This document shows positions 43,974 to 55,962 of a stretch of 64,000 bases of DNA, piece after piece. Position 1 is the first letter of the stretch, and each line of letters opens with the position of its first letter. Origin of the DNA: Mangifera indica (Eukaryota > Streptophyta > Magnoliopsida > Sapindales > Anacardiaceae). The notes beneath the pieces were generated by a model. That model did no database searches. It saw only the letters and a list, made by a program, of their open reading frames with translations, and had not been told where the DNA came from. The position numbers and the translations under genes are program-made. Where the stretch lies: contig NC_058146.1 of NCBI RefSeq assembly GCF_011075055.1, forward strand, positions 558,001-622,000, in the 5' to 3' direction.

Positions 43974-46900
43974 CTGGATCCCTCTCTGAAAGCTTTAAAA
44001 TAAATGTATTACCGCATGTGACGGCAATAGGAAACATCTGTGTATATAACAGAGAGATAGAAAATGAATGATATCTCTGGTTGAATCATTTTCCCTTCAG
44101 GAGAACATTGAAGATATAAGGTTTCCCCTTATGCAACAATAACAAGATTTGTATTTTATAAACAATAGCTGAATGCTAACAAAATATGGTCACAGCCTCT
44201 ATGCATTTCCCAATTATGATTAATTACAAGAAACACATGCAATTGATTTCCTTACCCACACAATACACTTGTCATGTGCTCCCTAGACCAACACTGTTAG
44301 ACAATTCAGGATTCAAAGGCCAACAAAGAATGAGGTATGGCAAGCTTACCCATAAAGGGATCATAGCAGGAAAGTCAAAGGAGCAAATCCCACAACAGAC
44401 ACCGAGTGGCTCTCTAATGCTATAGGAATCAATTCCATTTGATACATTGGAAAAGTATTCCCCAATTTGAAGAGTTGCCATCCCACAAGCATGTTCAACT
44501 ATTTCTACATGGGATAGTAAAAAACTTCTTAAAGCACAGCCATTACCAACTGAAAAATCATTCAGGCATTAAAAAAGGCACTAACCAAGTCCATGCAACA
44601 CATCGTTGTGTGCGTCTTCTAGTGTCTTTCCATGTTCAGTAGTAATGTTCATAGCAAGCCTATCCTGGGGCCAATTTTTGAAGATTCACTTTACTCAAAA
44701 TTTAAGAGTGAATGAAAATAATGAACAAGTTTCGCAAATTTACCATGTCCCTTTGAATAAGCTCTTGAAATTTGAACATGATGCGTTGACGAGTGGTAAC
44801 TGATGTATTTCTCCATGATGAAAAAGCCCGCTTTTGCTGCAAATACTGCAGCTCTAAACTCCTCATTGGTAGTCAAAGGGACTTGACAAACGACCAGTTG
44901 CGTTGCCTATCATGATTTGATAGATAAATTGGGAAAAGAAAAACACAATTGTTTTCAATGACTATTAACTTCACAATATATTAAAATAGTCAAAAATGAA
45001 AATTTTGGTAAATTTTCCTTACAGGATTTATAACATCAATAGATGCAAATGACTGGGAATCAACAAATCTACCTCCAATTAGATTGGGAACCCTCTGACA
45101 TACAACATCAAGACAAATTCATTATAAGTACAGAGAATGCCACCACAAAATGATGAAGATTACGAGAAAGACAAACTATTTATACAAAAATAAAGATAAA
45201 GAAATCCAATTTCTTTATTTGCTTCTTACCCCAAGTAGTTGGGATAAGGCTTTGTTGAATTGAGTTGCGTTGGATTATATCTAAGCTTACCAGAGGGGTG
45301 CGTAGCCTCCAAGACGGCTCCATAATAGCTTGATAATTATTCCTTACAGCAGACTTTTGAGGTCTTAATGACTTGAAGTTTCTCACTGCAAAAAATAAAT
45401 AAATAAGTCATCTGCATTGTAAGAAAATTAGAAACAATAACAATCACAAAAAATTTAAAAAGCAAGAATTTGGCGAGGCTTTAATCCAGCATCTGTCATC
45501 TCCTTAATTAAGAAAACTTCTCTTTCTGTAAAGCGTCGAGCAGAAGGATGTTCTGAGGTGTCCTTTAAAGGTTCATGGTTGTGTGTACCATTTTTAATAG
45601 TTAGTATCCACAAGCCAGCATTCAAAAGGACAATTGGTAAGTCGAGAACCTGTTTTTCTGCGGCGGATACTTTCAGCGGAGGACTTATCAATAGTTTTCC
45701 GCCTATTACGATAAACACCTCCTCTGTCACATCCAAGGACTACTACCCTGTCCCTCTTAGATTGCTTGATAGTTACCACATATCCCTGGGATACGGCAAA
45801 GTCGCCGACATGCTGGATAAGTTCCTCACGATCTACAAAAGTTCCAGGAGGTGGTGGAAGCATTTGTGGGGCCTCATTCAACTCTGAGGAACTTTGAGCG
45901 TCCATCATTGAATTATGTACGCGATAACCTGAGGTAAACATATAAGTTACCGTTTTACACATCCTTATAATCATCACTTATCCCGTTATTCATCCTCACA
46001 GCAAAATTCAACTAATGAAAGCCAAGTCTACAAAAGTAATGGAATTAGTTTTAAAGATCCATACTATACTAGCCATTCATGATGACAGGATTATTGACAC
46101 TTGGTTGCAAATAAGAACTATCAGCTTGCCAACAAGATTATTGATTCTCTTCAGACAAATTTAAAAAAGAAAAATTAAATAAGGAAAAGAAAATTATATT
46201 TTTCAGAGAATGTGATTTGTCCCACAAGTTTGGAGGTCAACCTTTTGATCTGGTATACATAATTTTTTCCTCTCATTATGGAGACATAATGTAGTAATAT
46301 AACATGTAGACCACAGAAATAGAATGGCACACACCTCATACTGCAGTGACAATGTCCTCCTCTTCCAAGACTTCACTTTCAGTTACATGAAAAGGCCCTT
46401 AGTATCTGGAAATTAGTAATAAAACTTTAAACAGAAATATATTCTAATAAGTATAAACAGAAATGTATTTGTATGAGTGTAATAGATGATACAAATTTCA
46501 AACATAGATAATCAGATTCATGTCTCCTTAAACCACCTGGCTCTATTTTATTTTAGATTCTTTAAAATAAGCAAAGAGAAATTTTTTTAAGCTTATAGGG
46601 CTAGTTCAAAAACATGAGCAACAACTTAGGATCACTGAATTTCAAAAAATTTAAACAGTAAAGCTGGATGTCTAAAAACGCATAGCCTTTTCATTGTGGT
46701 TATATAGCAACTCCAATCGTAAAGCATCCTCATGACATTCTAGTCTTTTCATAAATTTAATCGATTTGTCATAATGTTCAACTTACTACATGAAATTCTT
46801 CATTCCCATAAATAAATGCTCCTAACCTGGTATTATTTCAAAGAACTCTCAGCTAAAAAGAAGATCAAAACCAAAACTTTACATTTCCCCTTGCCACTGA

Positions 46901-47206
46901 TCACACAATAAACATAAAAAAATAAACAAATGAATCAATTACTAAGTGGGAAACACTTCCAATTTTAATCTCTCAACATATTTATTAAATTTCGGGAATC
47001 AGAGTCCACAATGCAAATTATACATAATCCAAGTAAACAATTGTCAAAACTGAATTTTGAATGGGACCCATTTTTGAACTGAGCCCGAAACAACAATTGC
47101 AGCGAGTTAATTCAGATTATACAATTCTCAACATTCCGTTTTTATTTTTATTTTTTTTTTGTCTTTTCTCGATAACGAAACAAGAGATGTTAAGGAAAAG
47201 CTTACC
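43974..47206 (-). pseudogene. FAR1-domain / methylmalonate-semialdehyde dehydrogenase fusion pseudogene
   Basis: Minus-strand exons with good splice sites. The 5' leader exon ends at 47206 (CCG|GTAAGC). The FAR1-type DNA-binding exon is 45928-45455 (ATG at 45908; VVVLGCDRGGVYRNRR, NGTHNHEPLKDTSEHPSARR). Dehydrogenase exons are 45385-45291, 45094-45023 (RVPNLIGGRFVDSQSFASID), 44906-44744 (PLTTNEEFRAAVFAAK), 44664-44586, 44504-44350 (REPLGVCCGICSFDFPAMIP) and 44037-43974 (MFPIAVTCGNTFILK). Lesions: a deletion after TNCPFE, loss of the segment after KPRQIL, a 1-bp insertion near 44833, and loss of all later exons, including the catalytic Cys. The normal enzyme acts in mitochondrial valine catabolism. 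FAR1-like fusions to this dehydrogenase exist in some plant gene models, from memory. Confidence 0.88.
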
Positions 47207-47339
47207 GGCCAAGGCGATGGCGATTGGCAGACCAATTGACACAGAAAATTCCGGGATTGCAGAGTACTGATTTTGGCTTGAATGATGTGTTGTCTAATAG
47301 TGAATCAGGACCGAGTCTTAGAAAAACGGACGGAGGGGA

Positions 47340-48460
47340 TTCAAAATGCCGTGATGGTATTGTACTTGGTGTGGTACTGTTACTGTCAATGTCAAAATAA
47401 ACTAAGTACCATAAAAAAATAAATAAATAATTTTTCATCTTAGATTCATAGGGGATTAACTTTATATTTGATAATTATAATATAGATTTAACATAATCTT
47501 AAATTATTATTCGATAATTTTAAGCTAAGTTTACTGTTATTGCGATGATTTTCTATTAATGTACACATAATTTTATATTTAGGCTATTTAAATAATATAA
47601 TATTCTTTAACATTGGATTTAAATAAGTATAAATTGGGAAATTAACTTGAAAATATCAAAGAAACTTTACAACAGAAATAAAATTCCCCAGTGTACATGA
47701 ATTGCGTATTCTCTTATGCCAATCCTCTAATTTGTGTATTTTTTTTACCCAACAAGAATTATGATTTTTTTTTCTTTGCATGATTGACCAATGATGACGA
47801 GTGATGCTAAAAACAAGCAATAATTAAAATGTTATGTTATTGGGGATGATAATTCTTATGCAATTAAACAAGACATCTCAAACTCAAATCTTTTTAAGTA
47901 TAACCAGACATTATAGATAATAGATAATCACTAGTTGATTATTTTATCTAAAAGTTATAATAGATTCGAGACTAAATTATATTAAAACTGTAAGCTATAG
48001 AGAGAATATTATTTTGTGGTTATCCTAGAAGGATCATTCAGATAATATTAAAAATTTTGAGCAAAAAAATTAGAGAGAAAAAGAAAAAAAGAGAGATATA
48101 AATATTGCACTAAAGACATTTCAAATCATTGTATTATTTTTATATTATATATGAGCATTTTGATAATTAAGTCACAAACTATGTAAAAACTTTTATATTA
48201 TAACTTTTTTAAAAATATATCTCAATCTCTATAACTATACCGAGTTTATATAGAATTTAATATTAAATTTAAGTTTAGTTTGAATAAAATATAAAATTAT
48301 TTTACTTACAAGTCATGTTCCAACATCAACTGATCTTATGTCAAGTTAAATCTTGACTAAACTTAACCCATGCTATATTAGAATTGATGGAAATAAAGTC
48401 GAGAAAGGAAATATGACAGCTGTTTATATTATTAAGAAGTAATTAGATTGACAAAAGAAA
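47340..48460. other. Upstream flank of the pseudogene, shared with other units
   Basis: Positions 47355-47620 align with 10530-10790, and 47840-48440 with 12300-13060. In units 1, 2 and 4 this flank lies beside the unknown gene instead. No gene seen. Confidence 0.6.
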
Positions 48461-48541
48461 GAAATGCCAAATCGAATATTTATTGAATTTACAATAACAA
48501 TAAGAAACAAACCATATTCAACAATCCATTCCGATTCCAAA

Positions 48542-49288
48542 TTACTCAAACATCTCAGCAGTATCAACTCCTTCAAATTCATCCATTTCAAAATCTTCCT
48601 TCACAAATTGCTTCAATTTTTTTTCATAAATCTTCAACTTCTCCTCCAACAAACTCTTCTCAGACTCATGTCTCATCACAATCCATTGCAGTGACTGAAT
48701 CACTTCTTCATCATGCTCCTGTTTCTGCTCCGCCATTCTCCGGAATCGATTGGCTTCAATTTCTGCTGAACTTTTCTCACTTTGCAGCCTCAAAATCATG
48801 GCCATGGCTTCTTCCGCCGCTGATGCCGCTGCCGTTCTTTCCTTCTCGAGCTCCATACAAGCCACATTGGCCCTTTGCATCTCCATTTTGACTAATTTTC
48901 TTAGTGATTCTACGTCGGATAACTCATCTTCTTCACAACATTCTACTGATTCCGAAACATCATTTGTCGACTTCGAGTTTGACTCGTCCAAGAGCTTCCA
49001 TGGCGGACCACATTTGCCAGACACAATATTTGCATCAAATTCTTCACCAAAATCAATATTTGAACACAACCCATTTCTTCTCTCACCCGATTTCCCTCTA
49101 ATATAACAAAAAAAATGAACTAATCCTTTTCCAGGCAGACTAACTTGCAGAAACTTAAACCCTAAACACAACATCAAAACCAACAACAAAGTGTTAAAAA
49201 CTTGCGATAAACGCCCAAACACCAAAAACCCACGTTCAAAATCAGTCCCTTGAGTCAAAGACTTGAGAAATAAAACACAATCCATCAT
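48542..49288 (-). CDS. GTD-binding (DUF593/zein-binding) coiled-coil membrane protein
   Basis: A 248-codon ORF from the MM start at 49288, the position conserved in the two frameshifted copies (the open frame runs further up to 49387 only because about 125 bp is deleted upstream). A membrane helix spans about residues 29-49 (QVFNTLLLVLMLCLGFKFLQ). An acidic linker follows (ECCEEDELSDVE), then the GTD-binding coiled coil at about 122-232, with RLQSEKSSAEIEANRFRRMA and EEVIQSLQWIVMRHESEKSL. Relatives (FLOURY1, MyoB proteins) sit in ER or vesicle membranes and bind zeins or the myosin XI tail. The ORF stops at EMFE, where the sisters read on (ESFGIGMDCRV) to a donor; here TCA is TAA and the donor has become GTTTGT. 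It may be a truncated but expressed protein. Confidence 0.8.
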   Translation of the reverse strand: MMDCVLFLKSLTQGTDFERGFLVFGRLSQVFNTLLLVLMLCLGFKFLQVSLPGKGLVHFFCYIRGKSGERRNGLCSNIDFGEEFDANIVSGKCGPPWKLLDESNSKSTNDVSESVECCEEDELSDVESLRKLVKMEMQRANVACMELEKERTAAASAAEEAMAMILRLQSEKSSAEIEANRFRRMAEQKQEHDEEVIQSLQWIVMRHESEKSLLEEKLKIYEKKLKQFVKEDFEMDEFEGVDTAEMFE

Positions 49289-49299
49289 TAACAATCCCA

Positions 49300-51736
49300 G
49301 AAAAGTCTTCAAGAATCTCACAGACAAAACAAAGAACTTATGGTTATAATACAAGCAAGATATAGGTGCACTTGATGGGATAATCAAGTGTCAAAATTAA
49401 AGTGGCTGGGAGAACAAAGAAGTGGATCTGTTATTCGTTCAGAACTGCCAACTTTTGAGAAGATATATATATGGACTCCAAACCGCAATCTTCATAAATA
49501 TTCCCTTTACTTTTCAAGATTTTCCCTTTTGCCAGAGAAGTTGTATATGTAGAAGCAGAATAGGTAGCCTTAAAATAAATTTTTGGTAAGATTTTTGTAA
49601 TGTTATCTACTACTGATAAGCTTAAGCACTTTAAAAGGTTACTCCGTACAAATAAGAGAATCAACACAATGATGTAATTGGCTAATTCAGAATTAAAACA
49701 AAAAAACATTCCAAAAATCAACAAAACTATCTGTACTAATGTTGACTGGATTTTTACCCATGGTTTTTTTTTTTGGTTGAAGGTTTAATCTTGCATGACT
49801 TTTACAAATATTATTGTTTTAAAACCGGGATCAATTTAACTGGTTTAACCGGTTTGACGAAGTTTGGTAAGCAGGGGTAAGCATAGGTGGCAATTTAATG
49901 ACTATTGCTTTAAATCATAGTTATTAATATCATATGATATATGATATATATCTTATAATACGATATGATATAAATAAAAACGATATATATTATAAAGTAT
50001 ATCATAATTAATATGATACATTAAACATATCGTATGATATAATATATATTACCAATATAAATTGATACATTTTTAAAAAAAATAATGATATAATACTGGT
50101 GTATATAAGAAATTTTATATTTTTGTAGATGTTCATGATATTTTCTAAAATGATGATGTAATTATTATATTTTTTATTTTTTTATTTCTTAAACATTGTA
50201 TCATATGATACAATATTCTATATATAATGTATAAAATTAAGTTTTTAATATATGATTCGACTATCATGCTTTAAATTATAGTTTAACCAAAAAAATCATA
50301 TAAGGTTGTAGGTGAATCGTCGATTTAACCGATGTTCCCTAAATATTGTGAAAGATTTTGGGAGTGAGTTGCTGGAAATGAGAATGCATAGAGAGAGTTG
50401 AAAATGATAAGATTAGTGTGGGATGGAGCTTTTGAATGTGAGAATGACACGACAACGATTAAAAATAAAGATATCTATATGAGAGAAGTCGTCAAAGAGG
50501 ATATTGACAAAAGATAGAGTTAAAAATGAGAATACCGATATCTGAAAAAGTTAAAAATGACAATTATTTTCAAAAGAAACTGTTAGAGAGGAGATTGAAG
50601 GCAGAGAAAAAAAAATCAAAAGAACATTGGTTTGCGGATAAGACTTTTGCTGCCTCTCACTTTGTTTTTATACTCACCAAGGAAAATTTCTTTGACCCCA
50701 ACACAATATGAAAACAACAAAATGATCTCTAAGTATGTATCAATTTAACTCTTGAGCAAAATAAAAGAGATAAAACAAATTCAAAAAAGCTCACCGGTCT
50801 AATCATTGATTGATTTAAATCAACCCTTTCAGGGGATAATGTCCAAATTTGGTATGAAATCCATGCTAAAGATTTCAATCACAAATTCCAAACAAAAAGT
50901 TGGACCATATACATGAAAGAGAGCAATCAAAATAAAAAAATTGGGATTTTATAATTATTTCATTTCCATACAATACGAAAATGAAAATTAAATTCTTAGT
51001 TTATTCAACTGCCAGAACTAATTATGCATTCGACTCTAACGAGAAGGACTTTGAGGAATTATTTTAGAAATAGCAACTAATATCCATCAATTTCGCCTTC
51101 ACTAAAACCTGGTAAAATATGTAGAAAAAAATATTCAAGTTTGCTCAACAGCTACGTCATATGAGAAAAGTATAAGAATCATTCGATAAATTTTTTTCCA
51201 ATATTGGAACATTAACCGTATATTATTTAGAATTTCTGTTGTGGGAAATGAAGAAAATTTTGTTTTCTTGGCGTATTCAGCCGCCTAATTTGGTTCCTAC
51301 TTCTCAGAGGATTCCACACCTTACATCAGGAGGAAGCTAAGGTAAAATTCAAGTATCAATTATTCAAAGTTAGGTGATTCACGAAAATTAATTAGTACAA
51401 GGGTGCAGTCGAATAACAACAAATTTAAATTCATCTCAAATTTAGAATAATTAATTTGAACTAGTTTAAATCAATGAACAGTAAAAAAAGATTAGTAACA
51501 TAGCAAAAGAAAAACAATTACTAGGAAAGAAGGAGAATTACTAATAAGATAAACTCCTATATTAACATTAATTTTGATAAGTTGAAATTGCTTTAATTTG
51601 AATATAACTTGTTTAAATTGAATATGGATTTAAATCCAAGACTCAGCTTAATCCACGGTGAAAGTCATTGAACAAATTGATGGTAACATTAATATTTCTC
51701 ATTCAAAAAAGAAAAGAAACGGATGAACAACAAAAT
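49300..51736. other. GTD promoter, AT-rich tract and LecRK-5 3' flank
   Basis: Contains the TATA-like box (near 49465), a GATATGATA-type tract (49918-50250) and the conserved LecRK 3' flank. The short ORFs are not conserved. Confidence 0.55.
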
Positions 51737-54112
51737 TCAATGTGTATTATTCAAGAGCGCTGCTGATGAAGAAGCACTGGAAAATGCTGTTGACTGTGAG
51801 GAGTTGGAGTGGCAGTTTGAATTAAAAGCACAGAACTGGTTCAGGTTTTGACCTCCTTCAGAAATAATGGCCCCATATGAAATCGAAAATGCAGATATGG
51901 GCATGTTCCCCGAAGGTGCTAAATATGTTGGCAAAGGCATCTTGGGCGGGAGAACAGGCAATGGAGCTTCAGAATTAAGCACACGAATGGCCTGCCTAAT
52001 CGAAGGCCTGAGATTTTCATCTGGGTGAGCACAACACAGCCCAACTATCATCAACATTTGCATTTTTTGCTCATCAAAATCTTCACTTAGTCTTGGATCA
52101 GCTGCTTCCAGGAGTTTCCCACTTCCATAGAGCTCCCAAACCCACTGCACCATATAGACTTCACCTTCTTTTGCCATTGGGTTGATTGGTTTCCTCCCAC
52201 AAGCCAATTCCAAAGCAACAACTCCGAAGCTGTATACATCTGATTCCTTGCCAGCTTTGCCTGTGATGACACATTCAGGAGCCATGTAGCCCATTGTTCC
52301 TGCCAAAACTGTGGTTGGTGGCCCTTTGGAATGCTCCACAAGCCTAGCTAATCCGAAATCTCCAATCTTAGCACTGAAATTTGAATCCAACATAATGTTG
52401 CTTGATTTTATATCTCTATGCACAACACATTGTTCCCATTCTTCATGTAAATACAGCAGTCCTGAAGCCAGGTCTTGAGCAATTTTATACCTCATCTCCC
52501 ATGTCAAATTATTTTCTTTAAAAAGATGAGAATCTAAGCTACCATTAGGCATAAATTCATAAACAAGCAGGAGTTCCTTTCTCTCATGGCACCAACCAAG
52601 AAGTTGCACCAAATTCTTATGCCTCAGTCTGCTAATAATTTTAACTTCTGATGCATACTCCTTTACACCTTGTTTAGACCCTTTTGAAATTCTCTTCACT
52701 GCAATATAAGAATTCGATTCCCTCAAGAATTCTTTATAAACCCCACCGAAGCCTCCTTCTCCTAACTAGGGCTGAATTCGAGCCGAGCCAGCTCGGGCTC
52801 GAGCTCGGTTCGAGCCCGAAACGAGCCGGGCTCAGCTTGGCTCGATCGAGCTCGAGCCGAGCCCGAGCTGGCTCGGGTTGGCTTGGTATATTTTTTTTAA
52901 AAATTTTTTATACAAAACGGCGTCGTTTTGATCCATATATATATACAAAACGGTATCGTTTTGATATAAAAAACGAGCCGAACTGAAAACGAGCCGAACT
53001 CGAGCCGGCCATTAAAAAGCCGAGCCGAGCCCGAGCTCGGCTCGGCTCGAATCCAGCCCTACTCCTAACTTGTGTTGGTCGTTGAAATTATCTGATGCCT
53101 CAGCCAATTCCTTGTACGGAAACCCCTTGGGTCCAGTTCCTTTTTCAAAATCATCATCTATATACTCGCTGAACATTTGTTTATCTTCATCATCTTGGTT
53201 GCCTCTCTTCCTACGCATGGAAACAAGACAAACCAAAACAAACCCTCCAACCAAAACAGCTCCACCAATACTCAGTCCCACGGCAAGTCCCATTGTGATT
53301 TTTCTTCCTCTTCTTTCTCTCCCGACAGAATGATTTGCGGCTTCTAAGGTTGAATTGAATTCCCAAGTGTAAACGCTAAACTTTGCAGATGCGTCTCCGG
53401 TTGCTGCTGAGAAGCCAAATTTGACCGACTCAGGTAAAAACTCCCTCAAATCTATTGTATACTCAAGGTACTGCATCACTGTGACATTATTTCTGAACCC
53501 AGTGAAATTAACACTCAGATTTTGTGTACTTGAATTGTAATTGATCCATGCTTCATTTTTCAGTCCACCCTCGATGTTACTCGTACTCCACCATGTAATA
53601 TTTGTCATTGAGCGCATAGAGCTGATATCAATACCCACATGCTCACCACCAGGCGGATCCCAATAGTTGTGAAAAATATCAAACTCCACTGCAACAAACG
53701 GATTGGATGTTGAATTTAAGGGCTCGTCGTCTTCCGTAAGGCCGAAAGAGCCTCCAGCGATATCAGTAGGAATTGTTGAATTTTCAGGCGCAAGGAAGAA
53801 TGTCATCCCATCTCCGTAAAAAGAACTGTTTTCAGAATCGATAACAAAAGAGAAATGGGTGGTGAAGTCTGTGAGTCTTCCCGTCTTTTTGTCCCAAAGC
53901 GGCAAGCTTGTATTATAAAGTGCTCGACCAGCGTCAACCGTTGTCGTTACTAGTTTAATGATACGATCATGGTCAGGGTAAGCTCTCTCATAAGACATGC
54001 CGTCATCATATTTATCACTGAAGTTGTCATACTTGAAGGATAATGAAGTTACCAACGCGACTGTAAGAGATAGCAGTACGGTGATTATGTTAAGATGGAG
54101 AAGAAGAGACAT
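51737..54112 (-). pseudogene. LecRK-5: lectin receptor kinase split by a hAT-type MITE
   Basis: Starts at 54112 (MSLLLHLNIITVLLSLTVAL). The lectin domain (VAVEFDIFHNYWDP, HVGIDISS) and membrane helix (VGLSIGGAVLVGGFVLVCL) are open up to QHKL. A 295-bp element (52767-53061) then adds a few residues and a stop at 53012. Beyond the element the kinase is open again: GEGGFG, VYKEFLRESN (Gly to Glu after the loop), VVHRDIKSSN, DFG, APEC, and the full C-terminal tail to LLNNTH. Insert plus 8-bp duplication is 303 bp, so the downstream frame is kept; only the element interrupts. The product is a lectin-plus-membrane protein without kinase. The upstream W-box palindrome has decayed. Confidence 0.92.
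52767..53061. mobile_element. hAT-type MITE inserted in the LecRK-5 kinase loop
   Basis: A 295-bp element with termini TAGGGCTGAATTCGAGCC and (inverted) TAGGGCTGGATTCGAGCC, flanked by the 8-bp duplication CTCCTAAC (52759-52766 and 53062-53069). TAGGG termini and an 8-bp TSD are diagnostic of the hAT superfamily. GC-rich inverted arms built on GAGCCGAGC surround an AT-rich centre containing ACAAAACGGCGTCGTTTTG and a near copy of it. The other LecRK copies have the intact site. No transposase. Confidence 0.93.
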
Positions 54113-54303
54113 TTTTGAAGAAAGGATTCAGGATGGTTTCGAAAATTTAAGAGAAGCCATTAAAATAGCAATGAGAAGTCAGCCAGTCTTTTCTTTAAAA
54201 AAAAAAGAAAAGAAAAGCGAGCTTCGTTTTACAATGTCAATTACTGACGGCTCGCGATGAGCGACTGAAAATATATGTATTTTATGGAAGAAACTTTTGT
54301 CAT
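54113..54303 (-). promoter_or_regulatory. LecRK-5 upstream region, W-box palindrome lost
   Basis: Aligned with the other LecRK 5' regions. The palindrome is degraded to ACAATGTCAATTACTGACGG, leaving single GTCAA and TGAC cores. A pure-A/G run (near 54200) is new. The outer MITE inserted about 200 bp upstream of the ATG. Confidence 0.45.
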
Positions 54304-54312
54304 TTCATAATT

Positions 54313-55953
54313 GGCCAAAGGACTTGTTCCTAACCAATTGAGTGCAGTCTCAATTCCATACCATTCAATTTTTTAAAATTCAAACTTTTATTTACAAATA
54401 AAATTCGATTAAAAATAAATTAATATTAAAAATATAATCATTATTTAATAAAAAATTTAAAAAATTAAAGTTTTATTGTATTTTTCTCTCTCAGTTTAAA
54501 AATCTAACAATTTTTCTATTTAAAATTTGAAAAGTGATCATTTTACCTTTAGAATTTTGAAACCATCATCAAAGATGACCCAGTCTTAGGTTACGTTGGC
54601 TATGTCTCTTAGTTTATCTTCTCCTGCCAACTTATTCCCACCTACTGACAACAGTGATTTCCTCTAACGAAATCGTCTTTATTAAAAATAATCTTTTTAA
54701 TCGATAGGTGAGAATAAATCGGTAGGAAAAGATAACCCAATTGAGAGGATGAATACAGCCAAAGACGACAAACTTTGTTATCTTTAACAATGGTTTCATA
54801 ATCTTAGGGGTGAAATTGTTACTTTTCAAACTTTGAGTAGAAAAATGTTAGATTTTCAAAATTGAAGAGGGGGAATGCAATAAAACTTTAGTTTTTTCAA
54901 TTTTTTATTATATAACAATTTTACTCTTAACTTTAATTGAGAATTTTAATTAAATCTTATTTATAGGTGAGACTTTATATTTTTTAAGAGGCCATAGGAT
55001 TATTTCCCACCCAAGGTATGTTGTATTCTCAAGTTTCTCCCCTTTAACTATGGAAATACCAAATACCCACCCATGGGCTGTTAAAAAAACGGATTTAAAG
55101 GCAAAATCGTCATTTTATATATAATATTAACAATAAATTAAAATTTAATCCTCGTTTCCCCCCTGACCCCCAAAAACTAACCATTTTCCTCTAGGCCAAG
55201 TTTTGAAAAATAACATTCCCCCCCCCTCCCCTAGGGTTTAGTTTTCAATCCCCGACGTCAAATCCGGAGTCGTCACCGATGACAAAGCCTTCCCGACACA
55301 CCACCATGCTCCGACAACCTCTCTTCTCTCCTCTGGAACGTCAATCGGCCCAGATCTAGCGAAGACGACGACCTGAAATTTGAAGAGCTTCGTCGTCTTC
55401 GTCTGGGAAGACGAACGTCGAACGTCTTCCTAGATCTAGGCCATCGAACGTCGAACGTCGTCGTCTTCGTCTTCCCAAGGTCGTCGTTATCGTATGGGAA
55501 GAAGAAGAGCTTCATCTCCCGACGAAGCTCATCAAATTTCAGGTCGTCGTTTTCGTCAGATTTGGGCCGATCGGCATTCCAAAGGAGAGAAGAGAGGTCG
55601 TCGGAGCATGGTGGTGCGTCGGGAAGGCTTTGTCATCGGCAATGGCTCCTGATTTGGCATCGGGGATTGAAAACTAAACCCTAGGGGGGCGGAATGCTAT
55701 TTTTCAAAACTTGACCTAGGGGAAAAACGGTTAGTTTTTAGGGGTTAGAGGGGAAAAAGAGATAAAAGTTTAAGGCGTTAGGTTCCGTTAAATTTAACTG
55801 TTTATGGGTGGGTATTTGGTATTTTCATAGTTAAATGGGGGAAACTTGACAATGAAGCATACCTTGGGTGGGAAATAGTCCTTTGGCCTTTTTAAGATTA
55901 AAAGATAAGGGTTTGAGATTACAGCAAAGCTTGGGTGGGAATAAGTCTTTTGC
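54313..55953. mobile_element. Outer GGCC-type MITE carrying a nested MITE
   Basis: Starts GGCCAAAGGACTTGTTCC and ends AATAAGTCTTTTGC (terminal GGCC eroded), flanked by TTCATAATT at 54304-54312 and 55954-55962. Units 2 and 3 show the unoccupied site. Without the nested insertion it is about 733 bp. A truncated copy of the same insertion is at 3144-3305 in unit 1. Confidence 0.85.
54990..55888. mobile_element. Nested foldback MITE, same subfamily as 4126-5032
   Basis: An 899-bp element starting GGCCATAGGATTATTTCCCA and ending GGGAAATAGTCCTTTGGCC, flanked by TTTTTAAGA (54981-54989 and 55889-55897), inside the outer element. It has long inverted halves and a GAAGACGA/CGTCTTC hairpin core. Unit 1 has the unoccupied site within its outer-element fragment (near 3240). 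Confidence 0.9.
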
Positions 55954-55962
55954 TTCATAATT

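Noticed and set aside
44186..44642. Plus-strand ORFs around 44.2-44.8 kb
   Set aside because: They overlap clear minus-strand dehydrogenase exons with correct splice sites and are shadows of those exons.
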